From NCBI RefSeq assembly GCF_013186535.1, contig NZ_JABMCZ010000005.1, positions 1,302,001-1,366,000 of the forward strand: a stretch of DNA of 64,000 nt, read 5' to 3'. Positions 1 to 10,633 of this stretch are shown here, piece after piece. Position 1 is the first letter of the stretch, and each line of letters begins with the position of its first letter. The DNA comes from Nocardia terpenica. Its GTDB lineage: Bacteria > Actinomycetota > Actinomycetes > Mycobacteriales > Mycobacteriaceae. The notes beneath the pieces were generated by a model. The model saw only the letters and a program-made list of their open reading frames with translations, was not told where the DNA came from and did not search any database. Made by a program: the position numbers and the translations under genes.

Positions 1-1682
1 GTGATCAGATGCGGAATGCCCTCGTAGGGCGTCAGTTCCACCATCTTCGGGTCGATGAGGATCATCCGCACCTCGTCCGGCGTCGCCCGGCCCAGCAGCG
101 ACACCAGCATCGAGTTCACGAAGCTGGACTTGCCCGAACCGGTGGAACCGGCCACCAGCAGGTGCGGCATCTTGGCCAGGTTGGCGCTGACGAATTCGCC
201 CTCGATGTTCTTGCCGAGGCCGATCACCAAGGGGTGGTGGTCGTTTCGGGTCGAGGGCGCCTTGAGCACGTCGGCCAGCCGCACCAGTTCGCGGTCGGCG
301 TTGGGCACCTCGATGCCCACCGCGGACTTGCCCGGAATCGGCGCCAGCAGCCGAACGTTCTCGGTGGCAACGGCATACGCGATATTGCGGGCCAGCGCGG
401 TGATCTTCTCGACCTTCACGCCGGGGCCCAGCTCCACCTCGTAGCGGGTGACCGTCGGGCCGCGCACGAAACCGGTGACCGCTGCGTCGATCTTGAACTG
501 CACCAGCACCTCGGTGATCGCCTCGATCATCGATTCGTTGGCGGCACTGCGCTTCTTGGGCGGATCGCCGTCGGTGAGCAGCGACAGCGGCGGCAGCTGA
601 TAGTCGCCCTCGATCTGGCGTTCGGTGACGAACTCCAGCTGCTGCGGCGCGGGCGGTTCCGGCGTCTGGTCGACGACCTTGGGCGCCTTCTTCGGTCTGG
701 GCTTGGCCGCGGACTTGGCCTCGGGATCGGGCTCGATCTCCTTGGCGTCGCGCAGCGGTGGTTCGCCGATCACCTCGGTGCGGGCGTCGGCGAATTCGTC
801 GGTGGGATAGTTCTCGGCCGGGGTCCGGCCGCGGCGGCGGCGCTTGGCGTTCGGGTGCGCCGGGAACCCGTCCGCGTCATAGTTTTCCGGATCGTAGAGG
901 CCGTAACGGTCGTCGTAGGAGTCGTATTCGCCGCCGCCGGCGCCGAACAGCTCCCGTAAGCGCTCCGGCACCTCGCGCACCGTGGTGCCGGTCAGCAGCA
1001 GCACGCCGAACACGATGGCCAGCAACAACAACGGCACCGCCAGCCACGCGGTCAGCCCCTCGCGCAGCGGGCCGCCCGCCACGTATCCGGCGAAACCAGC
1101 GGCGTGCGCGCGGCCGTGCGGATCGGTGGGCGCGCCGGACGCGATATGCCACAGGCCCAGCGCGGGCATCCCGACCAGCAGCCCGCCCAGCACCAGCCGG
1201 GGCCGGATCTCCGGGCGGGGCTCGGTGCGCATCAGCACCACCGCGATGCCGGTGGCGACGAAAGGCAAAGCGCCCGAGGCCGATCCGGAGATCCACCGGA
1301 TGCCGTTCTCGACCCAGTGCCCGATCGGCCCACCGGCCGATAGCCAGACGGCCGCGGCGATCACGACGCTGAACGCGATGAGCGCCAGCGCGACACCGTC
1401 GCGGCGATGCGCGTGCTCGATCTCTCCGGCCCGGCTCAGCGTCCGCGTGGTGGCGCCCATGCCGCGGGCGAGCATGTTCCAGCCGTTTCCGATGCCGCGG
1501 CCGAAGACGGCGAGCGGGGCGGTGTTCGACCGGGCGCGCGCCGGGCGGCGAGCGGGGGTGGTCCGCCCGCGCCGCGTCGCCCCCGACCGGGAACCGCCCG
1601 AACGCGACCGCACCGGAGCCCGGCCCCGAGTCGTTCCCGCCCGCGAACGTGCCGACGTGGTGCCGCGGGACTTACCTGCCAT
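1..1682 (-). CDS. ftsK: DNA translocase FtsK (5' part; runs off the left edge)
   Basis: Septal DNA pump that moves chromosome ends into daughter cells at division. The reading frame stays open from the ATG at 1682 to the window edge, giving about 560 residues. It starts with a basic Ser/Arg/Thr-rich tail, then four hydrophobic segments (roughly residues 85-240, for example one containing LLLLAIVFGVLLLTG), a charged linker with Pro/Lys, and the start of the motor domain. The motor shows TRYEVELGPGVKVEKI and a Walker A AGSTGSGKSSF coded near 130-160. The RecA-like remainder and gamma domain lie outside the window. Position upstream of rnj-dapA matches mycobacterial gene order. Confidence 0.95.
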   Translation of the reverse strand, partial: MAGKSRGTTSARSRAGTTRGRAPVRSRSGGSRSGATRRGRTTPARRPARARSNTAPLAVFGRGIGNGWNMLARGMGATTRTLSRAGEIEHAHRRDGVALALIAFSVVIAAAVWLSAGGPIGHWVENGIRWISGSASGALPFVATGIAVVLMRTEPRPEIRPRLVLGGLLVGMPALGLWHIASGAPTDPHGRAHAAGFAGYVAGGPLREGLTAWLAVPLLLLAIVFGVLLLTGTTVREVPERLRELFGAGGGEYDSYDDRYGLYDPENYDADGFPAHPNAKRRRRGRTPAENYPTDEFADARTEVIGEPPLRDAKEIEPDPEAKSAAKPRPKKAPKVVDQTPEPPAPQQLEFVTERQIEGDYQLPPLSLLTDGDPPKKRSAANESMIEAITEVLVQFKIDAAVTGFVRGPTVTRYEVELGPGVKVEKITALARNIAYAVATENVRLLAPIPGKSAVGIEVPNADRELVRLADVLKAPSTRNDHHPLVIGLGKNIEGEFVSANLAKMPHLLVAGSTGSGKSSFVNSMLVSLLGRATPDEVRMILIDPKMVELTPYEGIPHLI

Positions 1683-1754
1683 GGTGCTCAGGCTAGCGGC
1701 AATCGCCCCATCCGGACCATCCGCAACACCCACACCACCGAGATCGAATCGAGA

Positions 1755-2735
1755 TCACAGCGCCGCGCCGGGGATGAAAATCCGCATCAGGTCCTGGTAG
1801 CGGTATCGACCCGGACCGGCGGCTTCCAGCAGGCCGCGGGTGGCCAGTTCGCGACAGAACTGGTCGGCCCGCCGCTCGTCGCACACGATCACCGCCACCG
1901 AGTCGGGCACGCCGGGGCCGGACAGGTCCTGCCACAACCCCTGCACGAGATCGCCCGGATCCAGCGGTGACGCAGCCGGTTTCGGCACCGGCGCGGCGGA
2001 CAGTTGGTCGGTGAGGATCTGCCGGTGCAGTTCGGCCAGCGTCGGGCCGGGTTCGATGCCCTGGTCGCGCACCAGCAGCCGCCGGATCTGCTGATACACC
2101 TCCAGCGCCTCGCTGCGGCGCCCGCACCGGTACAGCGCCGTCATCATCAGCGCGCGCAGCCGCTCCGACAGTGGGTCGGCCACGATGAGGGCGTCCAGGT
2201 CGGCCAAGGCCCGGGCGTGGTCGCCGCGCTGGATCGCGATCTCGACCGCCGTCTCCTGCAACGTGCCGTGCAGCCGCCGCAGCCGGGCCCGCTCGGCGCT
2301 CGCCCAGGGGCCGGGCACCCCGGTCAGCGCGCCGCCGCGCCAGCAGTGGAAGGCGCGCCGCAGCGCGGCCTCGGCCTCCTCCAGCCGTCCCGCCAGCCGG
2401 GCGGCGTCGGCCTCGGCCCGGAAGCGTTCGACGCGGTCGATATCGAGTTCCAGCGGGCCGTCCAGCCGATAGCCGCCGGACCCCGACCGCAGCGTCATCG
2501 GCCCGGCGGCCAGCACCTTGCGCACCGACCACACGTAGTTGCGCAGGGCGCCCAGCGCCGACCGGGGGCGGTGCGACCCCCAGATCCCGCGGATGAGCTC
2601 CGCCGCCGAGACCGTGCGCCCCCGCGCCAACGCCAACATCACCAGTGCGGCTTGCTGTTTCGGCGGCATGGGGCGGACCGTCTCGCCATCGATCGTCAAT
2701 TCCACCGGCCCGAGAACCGACAGCAGCCCGGACAT
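1755..2735 (-). CDS. SARP-family transcriptional regulator (winged helix + BTAD)
   Basis: DNA-binding activator of the AfsR/SARP type, 326 aa. Residues 1-95 form an OmpR-like winged helix (LSVLGPVELTIDGE, then PPKQQAALVMLALARG and SALGALRNYVWSVRKVL). Residues about 100-250 form the bacterial transcriptional activation domain, with helical repeats such as LSERLRALMMTALYRCGRRSEAL and DQGIEPGPTLAELHRQIL. The last 75 residues match nothing I recognise. No NB-ARC domain is present, so it is a small SARP. The ATG at 2735 is chosen because AGGAG lies 5 nt upstream; an in-frame GTG lies at 2741. No biosynthetic cluster is adjacent, so the target is unknown. Confidence 0.88.
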   Translation of the reverse strand: MSGLLSVLGPVELTIDGETVRPMPPKQQAALVMLALARGRTVSAAELIRGIWGSHRPRSALGALRNYVWSVRKVLAAGPMTLRSGSGGYRLDGPLELDIDRVERFRAEADAARLAGRLEEAEAALRRAFHCWRGGALTGVPGPWASAERARLRRLHGTLQETAVEIAIQRGDHARALADLDALIVADPLSERLRALMMTALYRCGRRSEALEVYQQIRRLLVRDQGIEPGPTLAELHRQILTDQLSAAPVPKPAASPLDPGDLVQGLWQDLSGPGVPDSVAVIVCDERRADQFCRELATRGLLEAAGPGRYRYQDLMRIFIPGAAL

Positions 2736-2808
2736 CAGCACTCCTACTTCCCGTCACAACATCACTTGCGAAACGGAAAATATCCATGCCTCCGTGACCG
2801 TTTCATGA

Positions 2809-3432
2809 CTAGAAGCGCCGGTCGCTCCCGAGAACCGCCTGCACATCGGCCGGGGCGCCCTGGGCGTCGATGCGAACCTCGTTGCGGCCGAAGGCATGCA
2901 GCATGAGCTCCGAGGGCGGGCCGGTGAGCACCACCTCCGCCGCGCCGGATCGATGCGCGGTGACCCGCTCGCCGCCCGGTGTCGCCAGGACCACCGTGAC
3001 CGGGGATTTGCGGTAGTTGAACCGGGCGGTGCGGCGCAGCAGCCGCCACAGCGCGGCCTCGTCCTCATCGCTCAATTCCCGCGGCTCCCAGCCTGGTTGG
3101 GCGCGGCGCACATCCTCGTGATGCACGAACATCTCGGAGAGGTTGGCGATGGCGTCCAGCGGACGCATCGGCCAGTACCAGGGCGGCCCGGTGCGGATCA
3201 GCTCCAGCAGCTCGGTGAACGGGCGCCGAGCGGTGCGGGCCTGCACCGCCTCGACGTACCCCGCGAACGGTTTCAGCACGATCCCGGGCACGATATCGGG
3301 CCGCCGCTCCCGAATCACCAGGTGCGCGGCCAGATCTCGCACATCCCACCCGGCACACAGGGTGGGCGCGTCCGCCCCGGCCGCCGCCATGGCCGCCACC
3401 AGGGCGCGACGCTCCCGCTGAGCCATACTCAT
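2809..3432 (-). CDS. TIGR03085 / mycothiol-dependent-isomerase-like (DinB fold) protein
   Basis: 207 aa protein of the actinobacterial TIGR03085 group, related to mycothiol-dependent maleylpyruvate isomerases. The N-terminal part has the four-helix pattern with CAGWDVRDLAAHLVIRERRPD, where the His after AAHL is the usual metal ligand, and MFVHHEDVRRAQPGW supplies two more His. The C-terminal half (PVTVVLATPGGERV, then GPPSELMLHAFGRN) resembles the small C-terminal domain of the family. The reaction is unknown. It lies 15 bp downstream of rnj on the same strand and could be read from the rnj promoter. The start may be the ATG at 3432 or the next in-frame ATG at 3426. Confidence 0.82.
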   Translation of the reverse strand: MSMAQRERRALVAAMAAAGADAPTLCAGWDVRDLAAHLVIRERRPDIVPGIVLKPFAGYVEAVQARTARRPFTELLELIRTGPPWYWPMRPLDAIANLSEMFVHHEDVRRAQPGWEPRELSDEDEAALWRLLRRTARFNYRKSPVTVVLATPGGERVTAHRSGAAEVVLTGPPSELMLHAFGRNEVRIDAQGAPADVQAVLGSDRRF

Positions 3433-3447
3433 GCGCCGAGACTAGCG

Positions 3448-5450
<2,003 letters not shown>

Positions 5451-5454
<4 letters not shown>

Positions 5455-6359
5455 GCCAGCACCTCCGCCATGCGCAGCTCGGCGGCGATCAGGTCGAGCG
5501 CCTCGCCGGCCGGCATGAGCTGCGGCAGGCGCGGCTCACCCACCTCGGTGCCGAGCAACCGCAGCGCCGATTTGACCAGCGCCACACCGCCGACCCGGGC
5601 CATGGCCCGCATCAGCGGCAGCATGCTGGCGTGCACCTCGCGGGCGCGCAGCACGTCACCGGCGGCGTACAGCTCGCGCAGCTGCACCAGCCGCTCCGGC
5701 ACGAGATGCCCGATCACACTGATGAATCCGGTCGCGCCGATCGACAGCCACGGCAGGTTCAGCACGTCGTCGCCGGAGTAGTAGGCCAGGCCGGTGTCGG
5801 CGATCAGCTCGGCGCCCGCGCCCAGGTCGCCCTTGGCGTCCTTGACCGCGACGATGCGCGGATGCTCGGCGAGCCGCCGGATCGTCTCGGGCGCGATCGG
5901 CACCACCGAGCGCGCGGGAATGTCGTAGAGGGTGACCGGCAGCTCGGTCGCGTCGGCGACGGCGGTGAAGTGCGCGAGCAGGCCGTCCTGCGAGGGGCGC
6001 GAGTAGTACGGGGTCACCACCAGCAGGCCGTGCGCGCCCGCCCGCTGGGCGTTGCGGGCCAGCTCGATGCTGTGCGCGGTGTCGTAGGTACCGGCGCCGG
6101 CGATGACGGTGGCACGCGCGCCGACCGCGTCGACGACGGCGTGCAGCAGGTCGAACTTCTCCGATTCGGTGGTGGTCGGTGACTCCCCGGTGGTGCCGGA
6201 GATGGCCAGCAGATCCACGCCGCGATCGACCAGATTCGCGGCCAGGGCGACGCCGGCATCGACATCGAGCTTGCCGTCGGCGGTAAAGGGGGTCACCATC
6301 GCGACACCGACCGTGCCGGACGCGCGCGGGCTCGATCGCGTCGTTTCACCGTTCGTCAT
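5451..6359 (-). CDS. dapA: 4-hydroxy-tetrahydrodipicolinate synthase
   Basis: Condenses pyruvate with aspartate semialdehyde, the first committed step to lysine and meso-diaminopimelate for the cell wall. 302 aa TIM barrel with GTTGESPTTTESEK, TLYDIPARSV (catalytic Tyr) and IVAVKDAKGDLG (Schiff-base Lys). The ATG at 6359 (MTNGETTRSS) is preferred; an upstream in-frame start at 6413 would add 18 residues of unconvincing sequence. The gene leads the dapA-rnj operon, as in mycobacteria. The second pathway enzyme in this window, dapB, is 11 kb away at 17675-18430. Confidence 0.96.
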
Positions 6360-6440
6360 GGTCAGAAAGGCTACCCGGTCCCGGAAACGATCTTGAATCC
6401 TTGTCCGGTTCAACTATCTGCGGCGACCCTTTCCGTCACG

Positions 6441-6507
6441 ATGACATCATCTATGACATCAGATTTTTCCTTGAATGATGTCGTAAATGACGCCATGCTG
6501 GTGTCAT
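6441..6507. promoter_or_regulatory. Cluster of TGACATCA-type sites between dapA and the RHH gene
   Basis: The 146-bp divergent intergenic region contains ATGACATCAT at 6441-6450, ATGACATCA at 6453-6461 (12 bp later, about one helical turn), the inverted form ATGATGTC at 6475-6482, and GTGTCAT at 6501-6507 over the start codon. Repeated short half-sites one turn apart are what ribbon-helix-helix dimers usually bind. The likely reader is the RHH protein encoded immediately downstream, controlling itself and perhaps dapA. The sites are visible; the binding is inferred. Confidence 0.5.
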
Positions 6508-6955
6508 GGATCTGGACAAGTACACCGCCCGGCTGCGCGAGGACCTGATCGCCGCCGCTGCCCTCGGCGACGAGAAGACACAGGCCACGGCCGCCGCCCT
6601 GGCCGCGGCCACCGAGAATTCGGCCCGGCTGACGCTGCTGGCCGCGCTCTCGGAGCTGGCCGGAGAGATCGGCGCCGCGCTCGGCGACCGGACGGTGCGC
6701 GTCACCCTGGACGGCACCGCGGCCCACGTGGACGTGCGCCGCGACCAGGGTGAGGAACAGCACCCGACCTTCGAGGAGATGACCGGCGACATCAGCCGCG
6801 TCACGCTGCGGCTGGTGGAGAACATCAAGTCGCGCGCCGAGGAGGCCGCCGCGCAGAGCGGGCAGTCGCTGAACTCGTGGCTGTCCACCGCCGTGCAGGG
6901 CGCGCTGCGCGATCAGATGCGCAGGGGCGGGCCCGGTCGCTACGACGACGAGTGA
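6506..6955 (+). CDS. Ribbon-helix-helix protein (HicB-antitoxin-like C-terminus)
   Basis: 149 aa protein. Residues 1-95 are a helical Ala/Leu/Glu-rich domain with a short beta segment (DRTVRVTLDGTAAHVDV). Residues about 98-138 match the RHH/Arc pattern: SRVTLRLVENIKSRAEEAAAQ followed by SGQSLNSWLSTAVQGAL. This C-terminus is what annotation pipelines call a HicB-family antitoxin, but no HicA-like toxin is next to it, so a simple transcription factor is more likely. The ATG at 6506 has no good Shine-Dalgarno and sits inside a repeat cluster, suggesting a leaderless mRNA. It is convergent with 6958-7986, with 2 bp between them. Confidence 0.75.
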   Translation: MDLDKYTARLREDLIAAAALGDEKTQATAAALAAATENSARLTLLAALSELAGEIGAALGDRTVRVTLDGTAAHVDVRRDQGEEQHPTFEEMTGDISRVTLRLVENIKSRAEEAAAQSGQSLNSWLSTAVQGALRDQMRRGGPGRYDDE

Positions 6956-6957
6956 GC

Positions 6958-7986
6958 TCAGGTCGAGACGGTGATATTGCCGTCGGTATCGATCTCGGTG
7001 CGGCGATCGTGATCGGGCGCGTGCGCCAGCACGGTCGCCAGCACCCGGCGGCCCAGCGGCAGCACCCGCACGGTCACCGCACCGGCGTTGGCGGCATCCA
7101 ATTCCTTTGTGGCGGCGTCGATCACGCGCTGCCGAATCCAATGCGGCACCCCCGCGAAGCCGCCGTCGTCGAGCAGCACCACCTCGACGCCGCGGGCCCG
7201 CGCACCGCGGGCGGCGCCGCTCAGCTCGTCGGTCACCAGCTGCGGCGCGCGCAGACCGTCGCGCAGCTCGGCCTCCAGCAGGCGGCACTCCTCGCGCTCG
7301 GCGGCGGTGAGCTCGACGCCCTCGGCGATCCGCTCCAGGATCGGGCGCGCCACCCGGTCCAGCCGGGTCAGCTGGCGCAGCCGCTCGCCCTCGGCGGCGG
7401 CCATGGTCGCCTCCGAGGCGGCCCGAATCGTGGCCTCCTCGCGCAACATTCGCAGCGAGCGCTGGGTGGACCGCATGATCAGCGCGAAGACCGAGATCGC
7501 GATGACCGTGCCGACCGGCACGATCGCGCCGACCGCGGCCTCGCCCTTGAGGCCCGCGACCAGGATCACGACCGCGCTGGCCGCCACGCCGAGCCAGGCC
7601 CAGCCCATCCGGCCGCGCAGCACCAGCGCGGCAAGCACATACGAGCTGGCGTAGCTGGTCCAGCCCATGTAGTGGGCCTGCTCCGAGCTCAGATTCGCCA
7701 CGGTCAGCGCGGTGGCCACCGGTCCGGCCGCGGCCACGAACACCGCGAACGGCAGCGGCAGCGGATCGATCGGGACGACCAGCACCACCGCCCCGGCCAC
7801 TACCATCACCGCCAGGCCCGCCAGCACCTCCACCGTCGACGCGGCGGTCAGGTTGCGCAGCATGTACAGCGAGATGGTCAGTTCCAGGATGAGCAGGAAC
7901 AGCCAGGCCATGCCGCCGCGCAGGCCGAGCAGATCCCGCAGGCCGAATCCGGCGTCGAGGTCGCGCCCGGGATCAGTGCGATCCAT
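6958..7986 (-). CDS. Membrane protein resembling a histidine kinase without the phospho-acceptor His
   Basis: 342 aa. The N-terminal half has about six hydrophobic segments (for example MAWLFLLILELTISLYML and VLAGLAVMVVAGAVVLVVPI). A coiled, Glu/Arg-rich stretch follows (residues 190-245), then a degenerate kinase-like C-terminus. Where a kinase would have its H-box there is LTRLDRVARPILERIAEG with no His, and no clear N or G boxes follow. It overlaps the upstream true kinase by 14 bp and ends the RR-HK-this-gene operon. A role as kinase partner or sensor subunit is inferred from this arrangement. Confidence 0.65.
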   Translation of the reverse strand: MDRTDPGRDLDAGFGLRDLLGLRGGMAWLFLLILELTISLYMLRNLTAASTVEVLAGLAVMVVAGAVVLVVPIDPLPLPFAVFVAAAGPVATALTVANLSSEQAHYMGWTSYASSYVLAALVLRGRMGWAWLGVAASAVVILVAGLKGEAAVGAIVPVGTVIAISVFALIMRSTQRSLRMLREEATIRAASEATMAAAEGERLRQLTRLDRVARPILERIAEGVELTAAEREECRLLEAELRDGLRAPQLVTDELSGAARGARARGVEVVLLDDGGFAGVPHWIRQRVIDAATKELDAANAGAVTVRVLPLGRRVLATVLAHAPDHDRRTEIDTDGNITVST

Positions 7987-9256
7987 CGCCGCCCCACACC
8001 AGCGTCACCATCGTGCCCTCACCGGGCTGCGACTCCACGAATCCCGCGCCGCCCGCCAGCTGCCGCATGCGGCCCAGGATGCTGACCGAGATGCCCAGCC
8101 GATCGGCCGACACCTGCCGCACGTCGAAACCCGCACCGTCGTCGGCGAAGACGATGCGGATGCTGCCCGCGCTGATCGTGCACGTCACGATGCGATGCAC
8201 GGCGCGGCCGGGTACCGCGGCATGGCGCAGGCTGTTGCGGACCGCCTCGCCCAGCGCCGCGGCCAGGGTGCCCGCGGCCTGCACCGGCATGCGCAGATCG
8301 TCGAAGCCGGGCCAGGTCCGGGTGGCGAACCGGATGCCGGGATTGATGTCGTGCACGGCCGAACGCAAGAAGATCACCGCGGCCCGGGCGTCGAGCACAT
8401 CGGGCTCGCGGACGTCGACGCGGATCTCGTCGAGCTGCTCGAGGGTGTGTTCGGCCTGGCGGCGCAGCACATCCGAGCGCTCGTGGCCGCGGGCGGCGTC
8501 GAGCAGCGTGGACAGCACCGCGTCATGGATGAGCGCGGCGAACCGGCCGCGCTCGTGATCGCGGGCGGCCGCGGCCGCCGCGGAGGCCGCGCGCCGGCTG
8601 GCGATCGCCGACTCCCGGTCGACCCGCGCCGCCGCGCCGAGCGCGCAGGTCACGCACCACAGGAACAGCGCCGAGAGCCCGAAGGAGCGGGCGAACGAAT
8701 TCAGCGCCGCGGTCGAGGTGATCGGCTCCACCAGGAAGACGTCGGTCAGCGCCACCGCCGCCGAACCGACCGTGAGATAGCCGATCGACACCGCCACCGG
8801 CCAGGCCAGCGCCGCGGCCACCAGGCCGAGCGGCAGCATCCGGTACAGCCACAGCGACGAGGCGTCGATCATGTGGGCGTGCAGCGCGAACGGCGTGGTC
8901 GCCAGCGCCAGCAGGAACGCGACCGCCGCCGCCCCCGCCACGTAGCGAATCACCCTGGGCGCGGACCGAATCGAGACCCCTGCCAACACCGGGAACAGGC
9001 CGAACGCCAGGATCATCGCCGTCGGCGTCCACCAGCCGGGCGCGACGCGCGACTGCTCGGCGATCTCCGGGATGTCGAACAGCCCCATGATCACGCCGCC
9101 GCATCCCACCGATAATCCGAGCCGCCGAATGATCCGGTCGAACGCGACCGCGTTCACGTCCTCCTCCAGCACGGATCGGCTCCGCCACCACGCACCGGCC
9201 CGCACCAGCATTCCCGAACGCGCGAGCGAGGCATCCAGCGCGCCGGACGCGATCAT
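7973..9256 (-). CDS. Sensor histidine kinase
   Basis: 427 aa membrane kinase. Residues about 50-215 contain several transmembrane segments. The dimerisation/phospho-acceptor segment is RGRFAALIHDAVLSTLL (His followed by Asp, as in HisKA_3 kinases). The ATPase domain shows LGEAVRNSLRHA (N box), IVFADDGAGFD (G1) and DRLGISVSILGRM (G2). It is co-directional with the LuxR-type response regulator upstream and overlaps the kinase-like membrane protein downstream. The ATG at 9256 overlaps the stop of a six-codon reading frame (MSEAPA) that starts at 9273, so its translation may be coupled to that mini-ORF. Confidence 0.9.
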   Translation of the reverse strand: MIASGALDASLARSGMLVRAGAWWRSRSVLEEDVNAVAFDRIIRRLGLSVGCGGVIMGLFDIPEIAEQSRVAPGWWTPTAMILAFGLFPVLAGVSIRSAPRVIRYVAGAAAVAFLLALATTPFALHAHMIDASSLWLYRMLPLGLVAAALAWPVAVSIGYLTVGSAAVALTDVFLVEPITSTAALNSFARSFGLSALFLWCVTCALGAAARVDRESAIASRRAASAAAAAARDHERGRFAALIHDAVLSTLLDAARGHERSDVLRRQAEHTLEQLDEIRVDVREPDVLDARAAVIFLRSAVHDINPGIRFATRTWPGFDDLRMPVQAAGTLAAALGEAVRNSLRHAAVPGRAVHRIVTCTISAGSIRIVFADDGAGFDVRQVSADRLGISVSILGRMRQLAGGAGFVESQPGEGTMVTLVWGGDGSH

Positions 9257-9288
9257 GCCGGTGCCTCACTCATGCCGCCCCCTCGCTA

Positions 9289-9333
9289 GCGCTCGGCGCC
9301 AGCACGAGCGTGCGCTCGGCGCCAGCACGAGCG
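9289..9333. repeat. Two direct copies of a 22-bp hairpin-forming sequence
   Basis: A 22-bp sequence beginning GCGCTCGGCGCCAGC is present twice, at 9289-9310 and 9312-9333, with a period of 23 bp. Each copy can fold on itself through CGCTCG pairing with CGAGCG. It lies in the 107-bp gap between the response regulator and the kinase gene of the same operon. It may act as a processing or attenuation structure; that is inference. Confidence 0.7.
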
Positions 9334-9363
9334 ACTGCCCGGCTGTGCCCATCGTTCGCTCGC

Positions 9364-10020
9364 TCATGTCCGCGGGTTGCGCTCGGGCACCGGCAGCCAG
9401 CCGTCCTCGACCGCCCGCTTGTACAGGTCGGTCTTGGTGGGCGCCGGGCGACCGGCATCGGCGTACTTCTGCCGGATGCGGCCCAGATAGTCGTTGACGG
9501 TCTGTTCGGACAGACCGGTCAGGCGGGCCACCCGCGATGCCTTCTCCCCCGACGCGTACAGGGTGAGCACCTCCTGCTGGCGCGGGCTCAGGCCGACATC
9601 GGACAGCTGCGGGTCGCTATCGATGGCGGCGGCCCAGTCGGTGGTCACCACCTGTTCGCCCGAGGCGGCCGCGCGAACCGCGGACACCACCGTCTGCACG
9701 TCCTCGGATTTTCGGACCACGCCGAGCACCCCGGCCTTCGCGGCCGAGCGCACCAGGAACGGGTTGTCGGCGCCGGTGAACACCAGCACCTCGACGCCGC
9801 GCCCGCGCAGGGCGCGCACATTGTCCTCGGGGCTGGACCCGTCGGCGAGCCGCAGATCCAGCACCACCAGATCCAATTCCGGTGCGGCCGCGAACAGTTC
9901 GGCGACGGTCCCGGCGGTGATGACGAGCTCGAGATCGGGTTCGGGCGCCAGCATCGTCGCCAGCCCCAGCGCCACGGACTCGTGGTCCTCGACAAGCCCG
10001 ATCCGACGCGGCCCCGACAT
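9364..10020 (-). CDS. LuxR/NarL-family response regulator
   Basis: 218 aa. Receiver domain: IGLVEDHESVALGL, the phospho-acceptor Asp in DLVVLDLRLADG, the conserved Thr in LVFTGADNP and the Lys in GVVRKSEDV. The C-terminal GerE helix-turn-helix is LSPRQQEVLTLYASGEKASRVARLTGLSEQTVNDYLGRI (residues about 148-190), followed by a tail ending PVPERNPRT. The ATG at 10020 directly precedes the receiver domain and is chosen over an open frame extending to 10224 that looks non-coding. It is the first gene of a three-gene operon with the kinase and the kinase-like membrane protein. Confidence 0.92.
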   Translation of the reverse strand: MSGPRRIGLVEDHESVALGLATMLAPEPDLELVITAGTVAELFAAAPELDLVVLDLRLADGSSPEDNVRALRGRGVEVLVFTGADNPFLVRSAAKAGVLGVVRKSEDVQTVVSAVRAAASGEQVVTTDWAAAIDSDPQLSDVGLSPRQQEVLTLYASGEKASRVARLTGLSEQTVNDYLGRIRQKYADAGRPAPTKTDLYKRAVEDGWLPVPERNPRT

Positions 10021-10178
10021 CCCCTGCTGTGTCGCCTCCACGGCGCTCTCACCTCTTCCCAAATCCCGAACACCTCGCACGAACGTCCGACGACACGGAT
10101 TGTCGGCCCCGAAACATGCTCGTGTCGAGTATGACGGACTCCTTCCAGCGGTTGTCAGCCACCAGAATTCGGGGGTAA

Positions 10179-10598
10179 TCAAACCGTCAACTGTGCGGAT
10201 ACCGTCGCGCCCAACTCCCAGCACTGCTCTCGGACGGCCTTGTCGGGGGCGCCGGTGATCACGACCGGGGCCGCCGCCTGTTCCCAGCCGAGGCCGGTGG
10301 TGATGGTTTCGATGCTCTGCTGGGCGCCCTCGGTGCCCTGGTTGCCGTGGATGTAGTAGCCGAACGGGCGGCCTCGGGTGGAGTCGAGGCAGGGGTAGTA
10401 GAAGGTGTCGAAGGCGTGTTTGAGGGCGCCGGACATGTAGCCGAGGAGGTAGGCGTCGGCGGCGGTGACCGACAGGGCCGCGCGGCGTTCCACGGTGACG
10501 CCCTCGATCTCCGGGGCGGTGGCGCCCGACAGGACCGCCTCGAACATCTCCTGCAGGAACGGAGACGGCGTGTGGTGGATGATCAGCAGCGTCGGCAC
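10179..10598 (-). CDS. Flavodoxin-family / NAD(P)H-dependent FMN-reductase-like protein
   Basis: 139 aa flavodoxin-like fold. LLIIHHTPSPFLQEMFEAVL is the strand, phosphate-binding loop and first helix; AYLLGYMSGALKHAFDTFYYP and GRPFGYYIHGNQGTEGAQQSIETI are the two later flavin loops typical of NADPH-dependent FMN reductases. The substrate cannot be told. It is divergent from the GntR gene at 10634, with 35 bp between the starts, so the two promoters share the same short region. Confidence 0.8.
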   Translation of the reverse strand: MPTLLIIHHTPSPFLQEMFEAVLSGATAPEIEGVTVERRAALSVTAADAYLLGYMSGALKHAFDTFYYPCLDSTRGRPFGYYIHGNQGTEGAQQSIETITTGLGWEQAAAPVVITGAPDKAVREQCWELGATVSAQLTV

Positions 10599-10633
10599 AC
10601 CTCGAGACTAGTGCGGGCGGCTACGGTACGAGC

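Noticed and set aside
6506..6955. HicAB toxin-antitoxin module
   Set aside because: The RHH C-terminus looks HicB-like, but no HicA-type small RNA-binding toxin lies on either side.
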